Made by a program: the position numbers and the translations under genes
Notes under the pieces: generated by a model
Seen by the model: only the letters and a program-made list of their open reading frames with translations
Database searches by the model: none
What the model was told of the DNA's origin: nothing
In this document: positions 1 to 7,969 of the stretch, piece after piece
Layout of the letters: each line of letters begins with the position of its first letter
Position numbering within the stretch: position 1 is the stretch's first letter
Assembly (NCBI GenBank): GCA_934130705.1
Contig: CAKOYL010000006.1
Span: 1 to 32,207, forward strand
Direction: 5' to 3'
Source: an uncultured Clostridia bacterium
Lineage (GTDB): Bacteria; Bacillota_A; Clostridia; TANB77; CAG-508
DNA length: 32,207 nucleotides

Positions 1-87
1 AGATATTTTTTACTATATCATAAACTGTTATCCCATTTAATTCTTCTCTTATAAATAATTCCTTATTAATATTATAAATATATATTC
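1..87 (-). CDS. Possible partial downstream ORF, resembling a PqqD-like peptide-chaperone segment
   Basis: Directly after the TAG of the nucleotidyltransferase-aminotransferase gene the same frame stays open to the window edge. No ATG, GTG or TTG start exists in it. A good SD (AAAGGAAG, about 89-96) lies 7 nt before an in-frame ATT, a start codon known from infC. The deduced segment contains LNGITVYDIVKNI, which loosely resembles the LDG-x-T-x-x-EI core of PqqD-like domains. That likeness is weak and from memory. It is either a gene with a rare start or noncoding sequence; only about 29 codons are visible. Confidence 0.3.
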
Positions 88-94
88 TTCCTTT

Positions 95-1756
95 CTATTT
101 TGTTTTATTTTCCATATATAAATTAAAATATTTAATTAACTTTTTAAACTCATTTCTTTTTCCTGCTGAGACTCTTATACATTCTCCACAAAAATTAGGA
201 TATGATTTTTTTATATTTCTAATTATAATTCCATGTTCTTGAAGATACTCTGTTAAATCATTTACATCAATTGTATCTTCAAATCTTATTAATATAAATC
301 CTGTATTTACATTTACTATCTCTTTTATATATTTTGAATTTAACTTTGAAATAAGATATGTAAAATTTTTTTGAATTTTATTTATTAACTTTATATCATT
401 AAATCTATTAAAATAATTTATCATAAATAGTTCTGAAAATATGTTAATAGAAAATAATACTCTAAATTTATTAATTTCTTTTGTGTTAACTTTGTTTGTT
501 ATAATAAAACCACATCTTAAACCTGGCACTCCAAAAAATTTAGACACCGAAGTAATAACTGATAAATTAATATTATTTATTGTTTCATTAATTAATGTTC
601 TTTCTGAATAGTCAGCATTAAATACAAGTTCTGTTTCATCTATTACAAAGTGACAATTTTGATTTTTTTTAATAATCTCCAATAATTTTTTTCGATTTAA
701 AGTATCTAATGTAGGATTATTGGGATTACATAGAAATATCATATCAACATTTTTACTTAATTCACTAATCTTATCATATTCATAATATCTGTTATCTCTC
801 AATGGTACTTTTATAACTTCACAATTGTTTCTTTTGCATGCACTTTCATATCCCCAAAATGTTGGAGTAAAAATTCCTACTTTTTTTACTTTGGGTATTC
901 TTAATAAATAATCAAATGCTTCTGTAGAACCATTAGTGACAATTGTCGTTTCTATAGGTATTTTTAACTTATCTGATATAATTCTGTTTATTTTATTTGA
1001 AGTTGCAGTAGGATAAGTTTTTAATAAATTTATACTTGAAGCTAATTTTAATTTCATTTTTTTATCCGGCAAATATGGATTCAAATTATTACATAAAATT
1101 ATTGTCTTTTTCTTCTTTCTGTATCTATTTAATGCCTTTTTTATTTGTTTTATTAAATATTCTTCCTTTTCCTTGCTATTATTTTTATACCCCAAAAACA
1201 TTTCACCTTCATTGCCAGTATTTGCATCGTAATAAAGATTATTTAGTATATTTTCTGGCGATAAATCATTCAAACTTGCATATTCAATAATTGTATTAAT
1301 TATGAGATCCCAAGCTTTATCTTCATATTCTTTAATTTTTTTTTTGCAGTTAATTGAGATATGTTTTGTTGTAAGTATATTTAATATTAATCTTTTTTTC
1401 ATTTCTTTTGAAGCAAGAAATTCTTCTGTTTTCACAATTGGATTAATTGAAACTATTCCTCTATTTACAAAAGGATTATCATTAATAGCCTCTTTTATAT
1501 CTTGATACGATAATATTAATTTGCTTTCATATGGAACTTCTTGGTCAATCTTTAAATTATTTTCATGATGAAATTCTATAACCTTTTTTGTTATTTTTTC
1601 TTTATCTTTTGTACAAATATTATCACAAATAATGCATACATCCAAATCACTTGAATTAATATCTAAAATATTTGAACCATATATTATTATTCCAAAATTA
1701 AGTTTTGGAAATTCATTGTACATTTCATTCTTAAATTTTAAGCATAAACTATTCAC
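95..1756 (-). CDS. Nucleotidyltransferase-aminotransferase fusion protein
   Basis: A 553-residue two-domain protein. The N-terminal domain (about 1-210) has the pol-beta-type nucleotidyltransferase signature: GS at 27-28, then SSDLDV with Asp37 and Asp39, and a possible third acidic residue in KIDQEV. The C-terminal domain (about 215-553) is a fold-type I PLP aminotransferase of the HisC/CobD type: NGSTEAFDYL, CNPNNPT, the VIDE cofactor Asp, the SVSKFFG lysine near 406 and a C-terminal IRVSAG arginine. It starts at GTG with GGGGGAG 5 nt upstream. It follows the PLP decarboxylase by 14 nt, so both are probably one transcript. I know no standard pathway with this fusion. PntC-type cytidylyltransferase-transaminases fuse a GT-A-fold enzyme instead. 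The substrate is unknown; a link to a nucleotidylated amine or amino acid product is inference. Confidence 0.8.
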   Translation of the reverse strand: MNSLCLKFKNEMYNEFPKLNFGIIIYGSNILDINSSDLDVCIICDNICTKDKEKITKKVIEFHHENNLKIDQEVPYESKLILSYQDIKEAINDNPFVNRGIVSINPIVKTEEFLASKEMKKRLILNILTTKHISINCKKKIKEYEDKAWDLIINTIIEYASLNDLSPENILNNLYYDANTGNEGEMFLGYKNNSKEKEEYLIKQIKKALNRYRKKKKTIILCNNLNPYLPDKKMKLKLASSINLLKTYPTATSNKINRIISDKLKIPIETTIVTNGSTEAFDYLLRIPKVKKVGIFTPTFWGYESACKRNNCEVIKVPLRDNRYYEYDKISELSKNVDMIFLCNPNNPTLDTLNRKKLLEIIKKNQNCHFVIDETELVFNADYSERTLINETINNINLSVITSVSKFFGVPGLRCGFIITNKVNTKEINKFRVLFSINIFSELFMINYFNRFNDIKLINKIQKNFTYLISKLNSKYIKEIVNVNTGFILIRFEDTIDVNDLTEYLQEHGIIIRNIKKSYPNFCGECIRVSAGKRNEFKKLIKYFNLYMENKTK

Positions 1757-1770
1757 ATTATCTCCCCCAT

Positions 1771-3261
1771 TTATTTCATTTCATCTACAATTTCTTCTGC
1801 TTTTTTTCTAACATATGAGAGCATTTTTTTTATATCATCTTTCTCTATATTATCATTTCCTGACATATATCTTAATGGATAAACAACTACGTCCTTTTTC
1901 AGTACACCTAAATTATCAGGTATTGAAAATTGATGTAAATAATATATTTTTTCATTGTCTATAACTTCTTTTATCTTTTTATTTATGCTATTCAGTTCAT
2001 CAATATTGTATTTTATATTGATTTTATTGCCAACATACATAAATACAACTGAATTTATATTTATATCATTTAGTAGAATAAAATCCTTTGATTTATTTAT
2101 TTCATCTCCTAAAAAAACTGCCATCTCATGTCTTCTTTCTATTATATTTCCTATTTCTTCTACTCCTAAATTTTTCAATACAAACCACGCTTTTAGTGAT
2201 ACCCAACTTTTTGAGCCTATAAATGGTGTTACTTGTCCAAATGCATATTGTTCTTGCATTATTAAATCAGATGTAGATGATATCATCTTTATTTTTTCTG
2301 TATCTTTTATTAATAATGCACTTAATGTGTATGGTATCATTAATACTTTATGTGGGTCTGTTGAAATACTGTCAAATAGTTCTAATCCCTTTATCTTATT
2401 TTTTAATTTCTCGCTAAAAGCAAGTGAAAATCCATGACATGCATCAGCATGTAGCCAAATATTTTTATCTTCACTTTTAACAACTTCATAAACTTCTTGT
2501 AAATTTTCAATTGACATAGTTCTGCTGTCTCCAACATAGGCAACAACACACATTATTTTTCCCTTATTCTCCTTTATGACTTCTCTTAACTTTTTCAAGT
2601 CATATTTAAAATTATTTGTTGGAACTTCTATAATATTATCTCCACATCCTAACCACATACAACTACTTCTGATACTATAATGTCCTATTCCCTTCGGAAT
2701 TATTACCTTATAATCATTTGGATTTGTTACTCCATTTTTCATTGTATTTTTTCTATGGTTTTCTCTTGCTAAAAGAATTGCTGTTGCATTACTCCCAGTT
2801 CCTCCATACGTAATGATTCCTCCAACGTCATATATATTTTTTATCTGTTTTATACTATAACCTATTAATTCTCTTAACCATTTAATTACAGCTATTTCCA
2901 TAAATGTTGCAATAGGAGCACAAAAACTTGAATTGATTAAGTTTTGTTGAAGCAAATCAGCTAAAATTGCTCCACTTAATCCTGCAATTGAATTTCCTGA
3001 ATCAGGAAATCCCATAAAATTGGTTGTAGAAAAATTTGAACAATATGGTAGGATATCTTCTTTGAAATTTTCAACTAACTTATCAAGTTCAACTCCTTTT
3101 GTTGGTGTTTCCAAAATCTCCTGTATTTGTTCTTCTGTAAATTTATTTTGAGCAAAATTTTCTTGGCATTTAAACTCTATTCCTATATCTATTACTTTTT
3201 TTAGCTCTTCCTTTACTTCGTCTTTGTTTTTATTATTTAGTATATTATTCACTTTAAACAT
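1771..3261 (-). CDS. Group II PLP-dependent amino acid decarboxylase
   Basis: The 496-residue protein belongs to the glutamate/aromatic amino acid/2,4-diaminobutyrate decarboxylase family. Visible landmarks are the substrate-loop region NFMGFPDSGNSIAG, the cofactor-binding glycine stretch GGIITYGGTGSNATA, WLHADACHG with the PLP-pyridine Asp, and STDPHK with the Schiff-base lysine. Length matches the family. The substrate cannot be read from sequence. The RBS is AAAGAAAGG just before ATG. A hairpin with a T-run separates it from the methionyl-tRNA synthetase gene upstream, so expression depends on readthrough or an unseen promoter. The aminotransferase fusion gene follows closely, suggesting that this enzyme supplies or consumes an amine in the same pathway. 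Confidence 0.88.
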   Translation of the reverse strand: MFKVNNILNNKNKDEVKEELKKVIDIGIEFKCQENFAQNKFTEEQIQEILETPTKGVELDKLVENFKEDILPYCSNFSTTNFMGFPDSGNSIAGLSGAILADLLQQNLINSSFCAPIATFMEIAVIKWLRELIGYSIKQIKNIYDVGGIITYGGTGSNATAILLARENHRKNTMKNGVTNPNDYKVIIPKGIGHYSIRSSCMWLGCGDNIIEVPTNNFKYDLKKLREVIKENKGKIMCVVAYVGDSRTMSIENLQEVYEVVKSEDKNIWLHADACHGFSLAFSEKLKNKIKGLELFDSISTDPHKVLMIPYTLSALLIKDTEKIKMISSTSDLIMQEQYAFGQVTPFIGSKSWVSLKAWFVLKNLGVEEIGNIIERRHEMAVFLGDEINKSKDFILLNDININSVVFMYVGNKINIKYNIDELNSINKKIKEVIDNEKIYYLHQFSIPDNLGVLKKDVVVYPLRYMSGNDNIEKDDIKKMLSYVRKKAEEIVDEMK

Positions 3262-3281
3262 AACCTTTCTTTTATATATAA

Positions 3282-3320
3282 AAAAGCAAAATCAGCATTT
3301 CTCTATACTGTTTTGCTTTT
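3282..3320 (-). terminator. Intrinsic terminator or attenuator between metG-like and decarboxylase genes
   Basis: AAAAGCAAAA (3282-3291) pairs with TTTTGCTTTT (3311-3320), extended by CAG/CTG past one bulged T. On the minus strand the stem is followed by TTTTTTATAT. It lies just after the synthetase stop and about 20 nt before the decarboxylase start, which leaves almost no room for a separate promoter. Partial termination is the likely role. Confidence 0.65.
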
Positions 3321-3324
3321 ATCT

Positions 3325-4968
3325 TTATTTGTTTTTATTAATGTCAATTCTCTCGAAAAGCATTCCTACATTATTAAGTGATATTTTTTCTTTTATTTGT
3401 ATTTGTTTCCATAATGGTCTTTCAATTTTCAAATATTCCCTTAATCTATTAGATGTTTGTGGCATTATTGGTTCAATTAGATTAGATAAATTAGCAATTA
3501 CATTAGTACAAGTATAAATAGTATTATTAAATTCTTCTATATTTTCTCTCTTTTGTATCCATGGTTTTCTTTCATCATAATATTTATTTCCCATCTCAAT
3601 TAACTCTATTATTTTACTACATGCTTTCTTAAATTCCAGATTTTCTATATATTCAGATACCTCTTTATAAGTTTCATCAATTTTCTCTTTCATCTGTGTA
3701 TCCATAATGCCTAAAGGAATTTCATCTAAACCTTTGAATTTTAAAGTTCTATTTACAAAGTTTCCAAATTTGTTTACTATATCTGAATTATGTACATTAA
3801 TATAATTTTCTACTGTAAAATCTACATCTTTATTTTCTGGTCCATATGCTATCATATAATATCTTAAAGAATCCACATTATATTCGTCTACCATTTGTTG
3901 TATTGTTATTCCATTGCCTTTACTTTTTGATATTTTTTCAGAGTTTATATTTAAGTATTGTGTTGCAACCATCACATCTGGTAAGTGATAATTTTCTTCC
4001 ATGGCCATCAATAAGGCTGGTAAGATTATAGTATGGAATGTTATATTATCTTTTCCATGGCACATATACATTTTAATATTATTATCTTCTTTCCAAAAAT
4101 CTTCCCAATTTAATCCTTTTTCTTCACAAATTTTTTGTGTTGCTGTAACATATCCTAATACTGCATCAATCCATACATACATTTTTTTGTCTTTAAAACC
4201 TTCAACTGGAATATCAACCCCCCAAGACAAATCTCTTGTTACTGCTCTATCTTTTAACCCTTCTTTTAAATATTTTTCTGTTTCATTTATTGATGCAATT
4301 CTCCAGTTCTTTTGTTTTTCTTTAACATATTGTTCTATCTGACTTTGAAATTTTGACAATGCTATGTATAAATGTGTATTTTCTTTTTGTACAGTTTTAT
4401 TTCCACATTCTCTACATGTTGCTCCAATTAAATCATCTTCATTAGGAACATAACCACAATCACATTGATCTCCTTTTGTAACTAATCCGCAATTAGGGCA
4501 AATTAATTCTAATTCTCTATCAGCCTCAAATTTACCACAATGTTCACAATATGGTTGTAAATTTTTTTTAGGATAAATGTATCTATTTTCGTACATTTTT
4601 AAAAACATTTTTTCTACATGTTTCTTATGATATTCATCATAAGTTTTAGTATATAAATCATAAGAAAAATTCATTTTTTCAAAGATACTTTTAAATTCAT
4701 TATGATACTTTTCTGCAATGTCTTTTGGTTCTATTTTCTCACTTTTAGCTCTTTCTGTGATAGGTGTTCCATGACAATCAGTTCCAGAAACATATAAAAC
4801 ATTATCTCCTAATAACTCATGATATCTTTTTAAAAAATCTCCAGAGATTAATGCTGCTAAATGCCCTAAGTGTAAAGAACTGTTTGCATATGGCCAGGCT
4901 CCACCAATTAATATGTTTCTTCTATTTTCTGTTCTACTTTTTTTTAAGTGTCTTATCTCATTGTTCAA
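3325..4968 (-). CDS. metG: Methionyl-tRNA synthetase, short form with two zinc knuckles
   Basis: A 547-residue class I synthetase charging tRNA-Met. The HIGH motif appears as HLGH in SSLHLGHLAAL and the KMSKS loop as KISKSKG. The connective peptide has four cysteine pairs (CEHC, CPNC, CDC, CREC), the two-knuckle arrangement typical of the MetRS2 type. The protein ends right after the core (GMLFERID), without the C-terminal EMAP-like tRNA-binding domain of many MetRS. The start is TTG at 4968, supported by AGGAGGG 8 nt upstream; no ATG fits. About 16 residues precede the usual start of homology. Position at the head of a decarboxylase/aminotransferase cluster is unusual for a housekeeping synthetase. 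Whether it is the only MetRS of the cell cannot be seen. Confidence 0.9.
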   Translation of the reverse strand: MNNEIRHLKKSRTENRRNILIGGAWPYANSSLHLGHLAALISGDFLKRYHELLGDNVLYVSGTDCHGTPITERAKSEKIEPKDIAEKYHNEFKSIFEKMNFSYDLYTKTYDEYHKKHVEKMFLKMYENRYIYPKKNLQPYCEHCGKFEADRELELICPNCGLVTKGDQCDCGYVPNEDDLIGATCRECGNKTVQKENTHLYIALSKFQSQIEQYVKEKQKNWRIASINETEKYLKEGLKDRAVTRDLSWGVDIPVEGFKDKKMYVWIDAVLGYVTATQKICEEKGLNWEDFWKEDNNIKMYMCHGKDNITFHTIILPALLMAMEENYHLPDVMVATQYLNINSEKISKSKGNGITIQQMVDEYNVDSLRYYMIAYGPENKDVDFTVENYINVHNSDIVNKFGNFVNRTLKFKGLDEIPLGIMDTQMKEKIDETYKEVSEYIENLEFKKACSKIIELIEMGNKYYDERKPWIQKRENIEEFNNTIYTCTNVIANLSNLIEPIMPQTSNRLREYLKIERPLWKQIQIKEKISLNNVGMLFERIDINKNK

Positions 4969-5056
4969 TTAAAATCCCTCCTAATTTGAATATAAATATA
5001 TATATCACCATTGTTTCTGCTATTACTATGAATATTTTTTAAAGTTTAGCACAGTT

Positions 5057-5089
5057 TTTTTGCAAAATTTGTCGAATTTTGCAAAAATT
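5057..5089. promoter_or_regulatory. Paired TTTTGCAAAA palindromes upstream of metG-like gene
   Basis: Two copies of the perfect 10-bp palindrome TTTTGCAAAA, at about 5058-5067 and 5077-5086, lie 19 bp apart. Between them is TGTCGAA (5070-5076), which matches the Spo0A box core. Similar GTTTTGCAAA copies flank the CYTH gene promoter. I read this as a probable operator region; I could not assign convincing -35/-10 boxes here. Confidence 0.35.
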
Positions 5090-5388
5090 TAAAAAATCAT
5101 ATAATTTTTTTCTTACAATTAGTAATATTAATATAATATCCTGACATCCAAGAGTTGGATAAATATAATAGTGAACTGTAATCAAGCAGTTCACTATGAC
5201 ATAATTAAAAGTTAATTTTTAAAATTTTTTGTGACATTTTCAAAAGTTATTTATAATTTTTATAATATTAAAATAAAGTGCCATTAACTAACACTTTATT
5301 TCAGTAATCACATGTTTTATATTATTTTTTCGTTATTTTTATAAAAAACTTCATTTTTGTACATTGTGGTTTTTCCACATTTTCTTAC
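5090..5388. other. Intergenic leader region with hairpins, no gene seen
   Basis: No open frame in this stretch looks coding on either strand. It contains a small ATCC/GGAT hairpin near 5146-5160, a perfect 10-bp stem TAGTGAACTG/CAGTTCACTA (5169-5196) and the first copy of a repeated hairpin element (5257-5323). A TGTGG/CCACA hairpin lies near 5365-5379. It may hold the promoter of the synthetase operon and decayed sequence. Confidence 0.4.
5257..5323. repeat. Intergenic hairpin repeat, copy 1
   Basis: About 66 bp nearly identical to 7192-7256. The core is the stem AAATAAAGTG/CACTTTATTT around a loop containing ATTAACTA. Two base differences weaken the inner stem compared with copy 2. Common flanks (TTTTATAATATT and TAATCAC-TGTTTTATATT) show that the repeat is larger than the hairpin. 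Confidence 0.6.
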
Positions 5389-5512
5389 AGTATCAACGGT
5401 TATCTGTTCGTGTTGTTTTTTGACACCCAAGGACTGGTCCTCAGCTTATGGCGTATTTGTGTCAGGTTAATATGTGGCTTGAGAAGTATCAACCTAAAAT
5501 TGATATTTAAGT
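5389..5512. other. Higher-GC segment bounded by AGTATCAAC direct repeats
   Basis: AGTATCAAC occurs at about 5389-5397 and again at about 5486-5494. The sequence between is visibly richer in G+C than its surroundings. It contains TGACAC/GTGTCA ends around GGACTGGTCC, so it can fold. On the plus strand it leads directly into the strong hairpin at 5522-5541. It could be a small structured RNA, a miniature insertion with a 9-bp target duplication, or a decayed element end. It matches no riboswitch class I can name. Confidence 0.3.
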
Positions 5513-5521
5513 TTTAAAAAA

Positions 5522-5547
5522 AGGTTCCCTTTGAGGAACCTCTTTTT
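5522..5547. terminator. Strong bidirectional terminator
   Basis: AGGTTCC (5522-5528) pairs with GGAACCT (5535-5541) across a 6-nt loop. The plus strand continues CTTTTT and the minus strand continues with eight T residues. On the minus strand it ends the MYG1 remnant. On the plus strand it would end a transcript coming from the 5389-5512 segment. Confidence 0.8.
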
Positions 5548-6314
5548 ATATTTCATTGTATTTTACCAAATTTATTGCAGATTCTAAAGTTTTAGTACAA
5601 CATAATTTTCCATGTGTATCCACATACAATAAATCTTCAATTTTGGATACCTTTCTCGCCTGTTTTATATCATCTATAACAATTTCATTTTTAAAATTTA
5701 ATTTTGCATCTATTATTCTAATATCATAGCATTCTCTTTTTGATTTAAAAATTAAATATTTAATATTTTTATTTTCTAATAACTCAATTGCCTTTCTATA
5801 TGGTAATTCTTTATCAAATACAACATAGTCTTCTTTGGATTCGTTTATTGTTTTTTTAATTATTTCTATGGCCTCAACTTCTGCAATCGCATGTTTTAAA
5901 TAAATATTCCATTTGCATATTATCTGTTGCATCTATATATTGTATTAATTCATTATCCATATAGTCATAGACTTTTTCTATATTTTTTATTCTTAAATCT
6001 TTTAAGTATTCTTTTCCGAATTTTTTCCATAATAGTCCTATTGATGAATAATAAATCCCATTTTTTCTCTGTCCATTTCTATTTTTTTGATGATGGTCAA
6101 ATTCTCCGAAGCCCTATATCATAGACTAGTTTGTTCTTTAGATTCCATTTTTCATTTATATATGATACTCTTGTTAAAATAATATTTTCTTTAAGTTTAC
6201 TAAGAAATATTGTTGATATGACATCATCTACATGAAACTTCCCAGAATGTGTTATGCAATTTGCTTGTTCAATGTCTCCGTGTTAATTTTATATTTTTAT
6301 ATCTGTTTTGTTCC
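5546..6314 (-). pseudogene. MYG1-family (UPF0160, DHH-like nuclease) pseudogene
   Basis: Three frames must be joined to recover the family. A first piece (about 6285-6105) encodes CITHSGKFHVDDVISTIF and LVYDIG, matching the MYG1 start and metal-binding His/Asp residues. A second (about 6105-5895) encodes FDHHQKNRNG and YSSIGLLWKKFG, with the DHH-type FDHHQ motif. A third (5932-5546) holds the C-terminal part, from HAIAEVEA through VVFDKELPYRKAI to the end. The middle segment that normally carries LNP-W appears to be missing. An in-frame ATG at 6314 leads to an early stop, so the 5' end is also broken. The gene sits directly after the riboswitch-controlled gene. A translated 128-residue remnant is possible but unlikely to be functional. 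Confidence 0.82.
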
Positions 6315-6317
6315 ATT

Positions 6318-7043
6318 TTATTTTTCACTATTTAATACCTCATAATTATCTAAGTCTGGTTTTTCTACATCTTTATCAGTAACTACATCAAATTTTACAT
6401 TTCTATTGCAATCTAATTTTATTAATCCCATTGCACTATAATCAATTCTTCTCATTACTAATCCAGAATCCTTATCAATATAAAAAATTGTTGAATTAAC
6501 TTTAACACTATCTTTATTCCATACTTGGACAAGTATAGTCGTTCTTCCATTATACTGTTTTTCACCTAAATATTCAAAATTAGTATTGAATTTTTTTTCG
6601 TCAGCGATTATTGAATAATCAAAACCTCTTTGATTATATAAAACTGTATCATCTTCATGATTATAATAACTTTTTAAAGATGAAATTCCAGCATACATTT
6701 TTTCATTGTTTTCTCCCATTATACTAATTACTTCGTCAGTATTATAATTTTCCCATCTCAAAATATTCCCATTGTCTCCAACACATTTTATAACACCATC
6801 TTTTATATAATATTCTGTTTTAATTTCATTCAAATTTCTAAAAAATATGTATTCCTCAGATGAATAATAATAATTAGGATATTCTTCTCCTTTTTTTAAT
6901 AATGAGACTACTTCTTCTCTTGTCATTACATTTTCTTTTTTTAGAAAGCCATTAAAATGTATAGTTGAAAAATAAATTAATATTATAAGTATTAATGCTA
7001 GTATTATAATTCCAACAATTTTTAGTATTTTCTTCATTTCCAT
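6318..7043 (-). CDS. Membrane-anchored protein of unknown function under a c-di-GMP riboswitch
   Basis: A 241-residue protein with one N-terminal transmembrane segment (about 8-27) and a large predicted extracytoplasmic part. The C-terminal half, with TTILVQVW and FYIDKDSGLVMRR, loosely recalls the LolA/RseB-like fold of lipoprotein-sorting relatives; this is a weak structural guess. No lipobox is present. The start ATG has GGGGG 7 nt upstream. Control by c-di-GMP suggests a role tied to the motile/sessile switch or surface behaviour, but the protein's role is unknown. Confidence 0.75.
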   Translation of the reverse strand: MEMKKILKIVGIIILALILIILIYFSTIHFNGFLKKENVMTREEVVSLLKKGEEYPNYYYSSEEYIFFRNLNEIKTEYYIKDGVIKCVGDNGNILRWENYNTDEVISIMGENNEKMYAGISSLKSYYNHEDDTVLYNQRGFDYSIIADEKKFNTNFEYLGEKQYNGRTTILVQVWNKDSVKVNSTIFYIDKDSGLVMRRIDYSAMGLIKLDCNRNVKFDVVTDKDVEKPDLDNYEVLNSEK

Positions 7044-7063
7044 AAAAATTCCCCCTTTTCATT

Positions 7064-7146
7064 TGTGCAACCTAGCCATCATAAGCATACATGCTTTTAG
7101 ACCTTTGGCTTTGCGTCATAAACTTTCGTTTATTTTGCTTTTTTAC
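7064..7146 (-). ncRNA. Cyclic di-GMP-I (GEMM-I) riboswitch
   Basis: The minus strand shows the GEMM-I hallmarks in order: a stem capped by a GAAA tetraloop (AAACGAAAGTTT), then GACGCAAAGCC, a GGTCTAA segment, a second hairpin (AAGC/GCTT) and the 3' part ATGGCTAGGTTGC. This fits the known class I architecture, in which the GNRA loop docks on the tetraloop receptor. It begins just after its own promoter and ends about 10 nt before the GGGGG RBS of the 241-residue gene. No terminator lies between, so control is probably at translation initiation. Confidence 0.88.
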
Positions 7147-7159
7147 AATATATATCTAT

Positions 7160-7188
7160 ATTTTAGCATTGTCTACGACATTTTTCAA
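7160..7188 (-). promoter_or_regulatory. Sigma-A type promoter for the riboswitch transcript
   Basis: -35 TTGAAA (7183-7188) and -10 TAAAAT (7160-7165) are separated by 17 bp, and the -10 is preceded by TGC (extended -10). Predicted transcription starts near 7152, immediately before the aptamer. Confidence 0.75.
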
Positions 7189-7191
7189 CTT

Positions 7192-7256
7192 TTTTATAAT
7201 ATTAAAATAAAGTGCTATTAACTAGCACTTTATTTAGTAATCACCTGTTTTATATT
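7192..7256. repeat. Intergenic hairpin repeat, copy 2
   Basis: Nearly identical to 5257-5323. Here the stem is perfect over 13 bp (AAATAAAGTGCTA with TAGCACTTTATTT, loop TTAAC). It begins right after the anti-sigma gene stop and reads into TTTTAATATT on the minus strand, so it may serve as that operon's terminator. Confidence 0.6.
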
Positions 7257-7257
7257 C

Positions 7258-7968
7258 TTATTTTCCCTCTTCTGAAAATAAGAAATCTCCAACTAAATTA
7301 TTATTATCACTATCTACTGCATCATCTATAACCACTATCATTCTTACTTGATTTAAAGTAGGAGGTTCTCCTTCTGATATATCTCCATAATTATATATTG
7401 CTATTTTTTGTCCCACTTTTAACTGTTCAAAACTAATATCATTTCCATTACATTTTATTTTAAAAGCATCTCCTACATTATCCATAGCAACTGTAAAACA
7501 GTATTTTCCTCTATGATTTTTATCATTTACATCTAACCCTTTAACAGTTATTTCCTCTACCCCATAAACTCCAGTATCAGATATATCTTCTATAGTTGCA
7601 TAAAATGCATCTGGATACATGCCATCTGAATATATACTAAATAATTGATTTGCAGCACTAAAATAAGCATTTTTAAATAATAAATAATAATGTACAACTA
7701 TTGCAAGAGAAATTATTAAGATAAGAAAAATTATTAATTTTAGTATCTTTAATTTTTTATTATATTTTTTTATATACTTTACTTCTTTTAAGTTTTTCTT
7801 AGGTTTCTCCTCAACTAATTTTTGTTTCATATTTTTTAATACTTGTTGGCAATCACTACAGCCTTTGAGATGTTCTTCAATAAATAAATTAGTTTCTTCA
7901 TTTGTTAATCCATCAATGTAATTAGGTAATAAATCTTGAACAATTTTACAATTTTTTTCTACTCTCAT
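7258..7968 (-). CDS. Zinc-finger anti-sigma factor with DUF3221-like extracytoplasmic domain
   Basis: The N-terminus carries a zf-HC2-type anti-sigma domain with CKIVQDLLPNYIDG followed by EEHLKGCSDC, the H-x3-C-x2-C zinc motif. One transmembrane helix follows (about 75-98). The outer part, with EITVKGLDVND and LKVGQKIAIYNYG, resembles the OB-like DUF3221 domain. It would hold the ECF sigma factor at the membrane until a signal arrives. I place the start at ATG 7968 (MRVEKNC), 9 nt after GGAGG. The upstream in-frame TTG touches the SD. The gene begins 1 nt after the sigma gene stop, so translation is coupled. Confidence 0.85.
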   Translation of the reverse strand: MRVEKNCKIVQDLLPNYIDGLTNEETNLFIEEHLKGCSDCQQVLKNMKQKLVEEKPKKNLKEVKYIKKYNKKLKILKLIIFLILIISLAIVVHYYLLFKNAYFSAANQLFSIYSDGMYPDAFYATIEDISDTGVYGVEEITVKGLDVNDKNHRGKYCFTVAMDNVGDAFKIKCNGNDISFEQLKVGQKIAIYNYGDISEGEPPTLNQVRMIVVIDDAVDSDNNNLVGDFLFSEEGK

Positions 7969-7969
7969 A

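Noticed and set aside
5070..5076. TGTCGAA as a Spo0A box
   Set aside because: A seven-base match in a palindromic region is weak, and no sporulation gene is visible in the window. Kept only as a remark in the operator entry.
5428..5470. GGACTGGTCC in the leader region as part of a SAM-I riboswitch for the methionyl-tRNA synthetase gene
   Set aside because: It lies far upstream, the flanking conserved SAM-I segments are absent, and a T-box sequence (AGGGTGG-ACCGCG type) is also absent.
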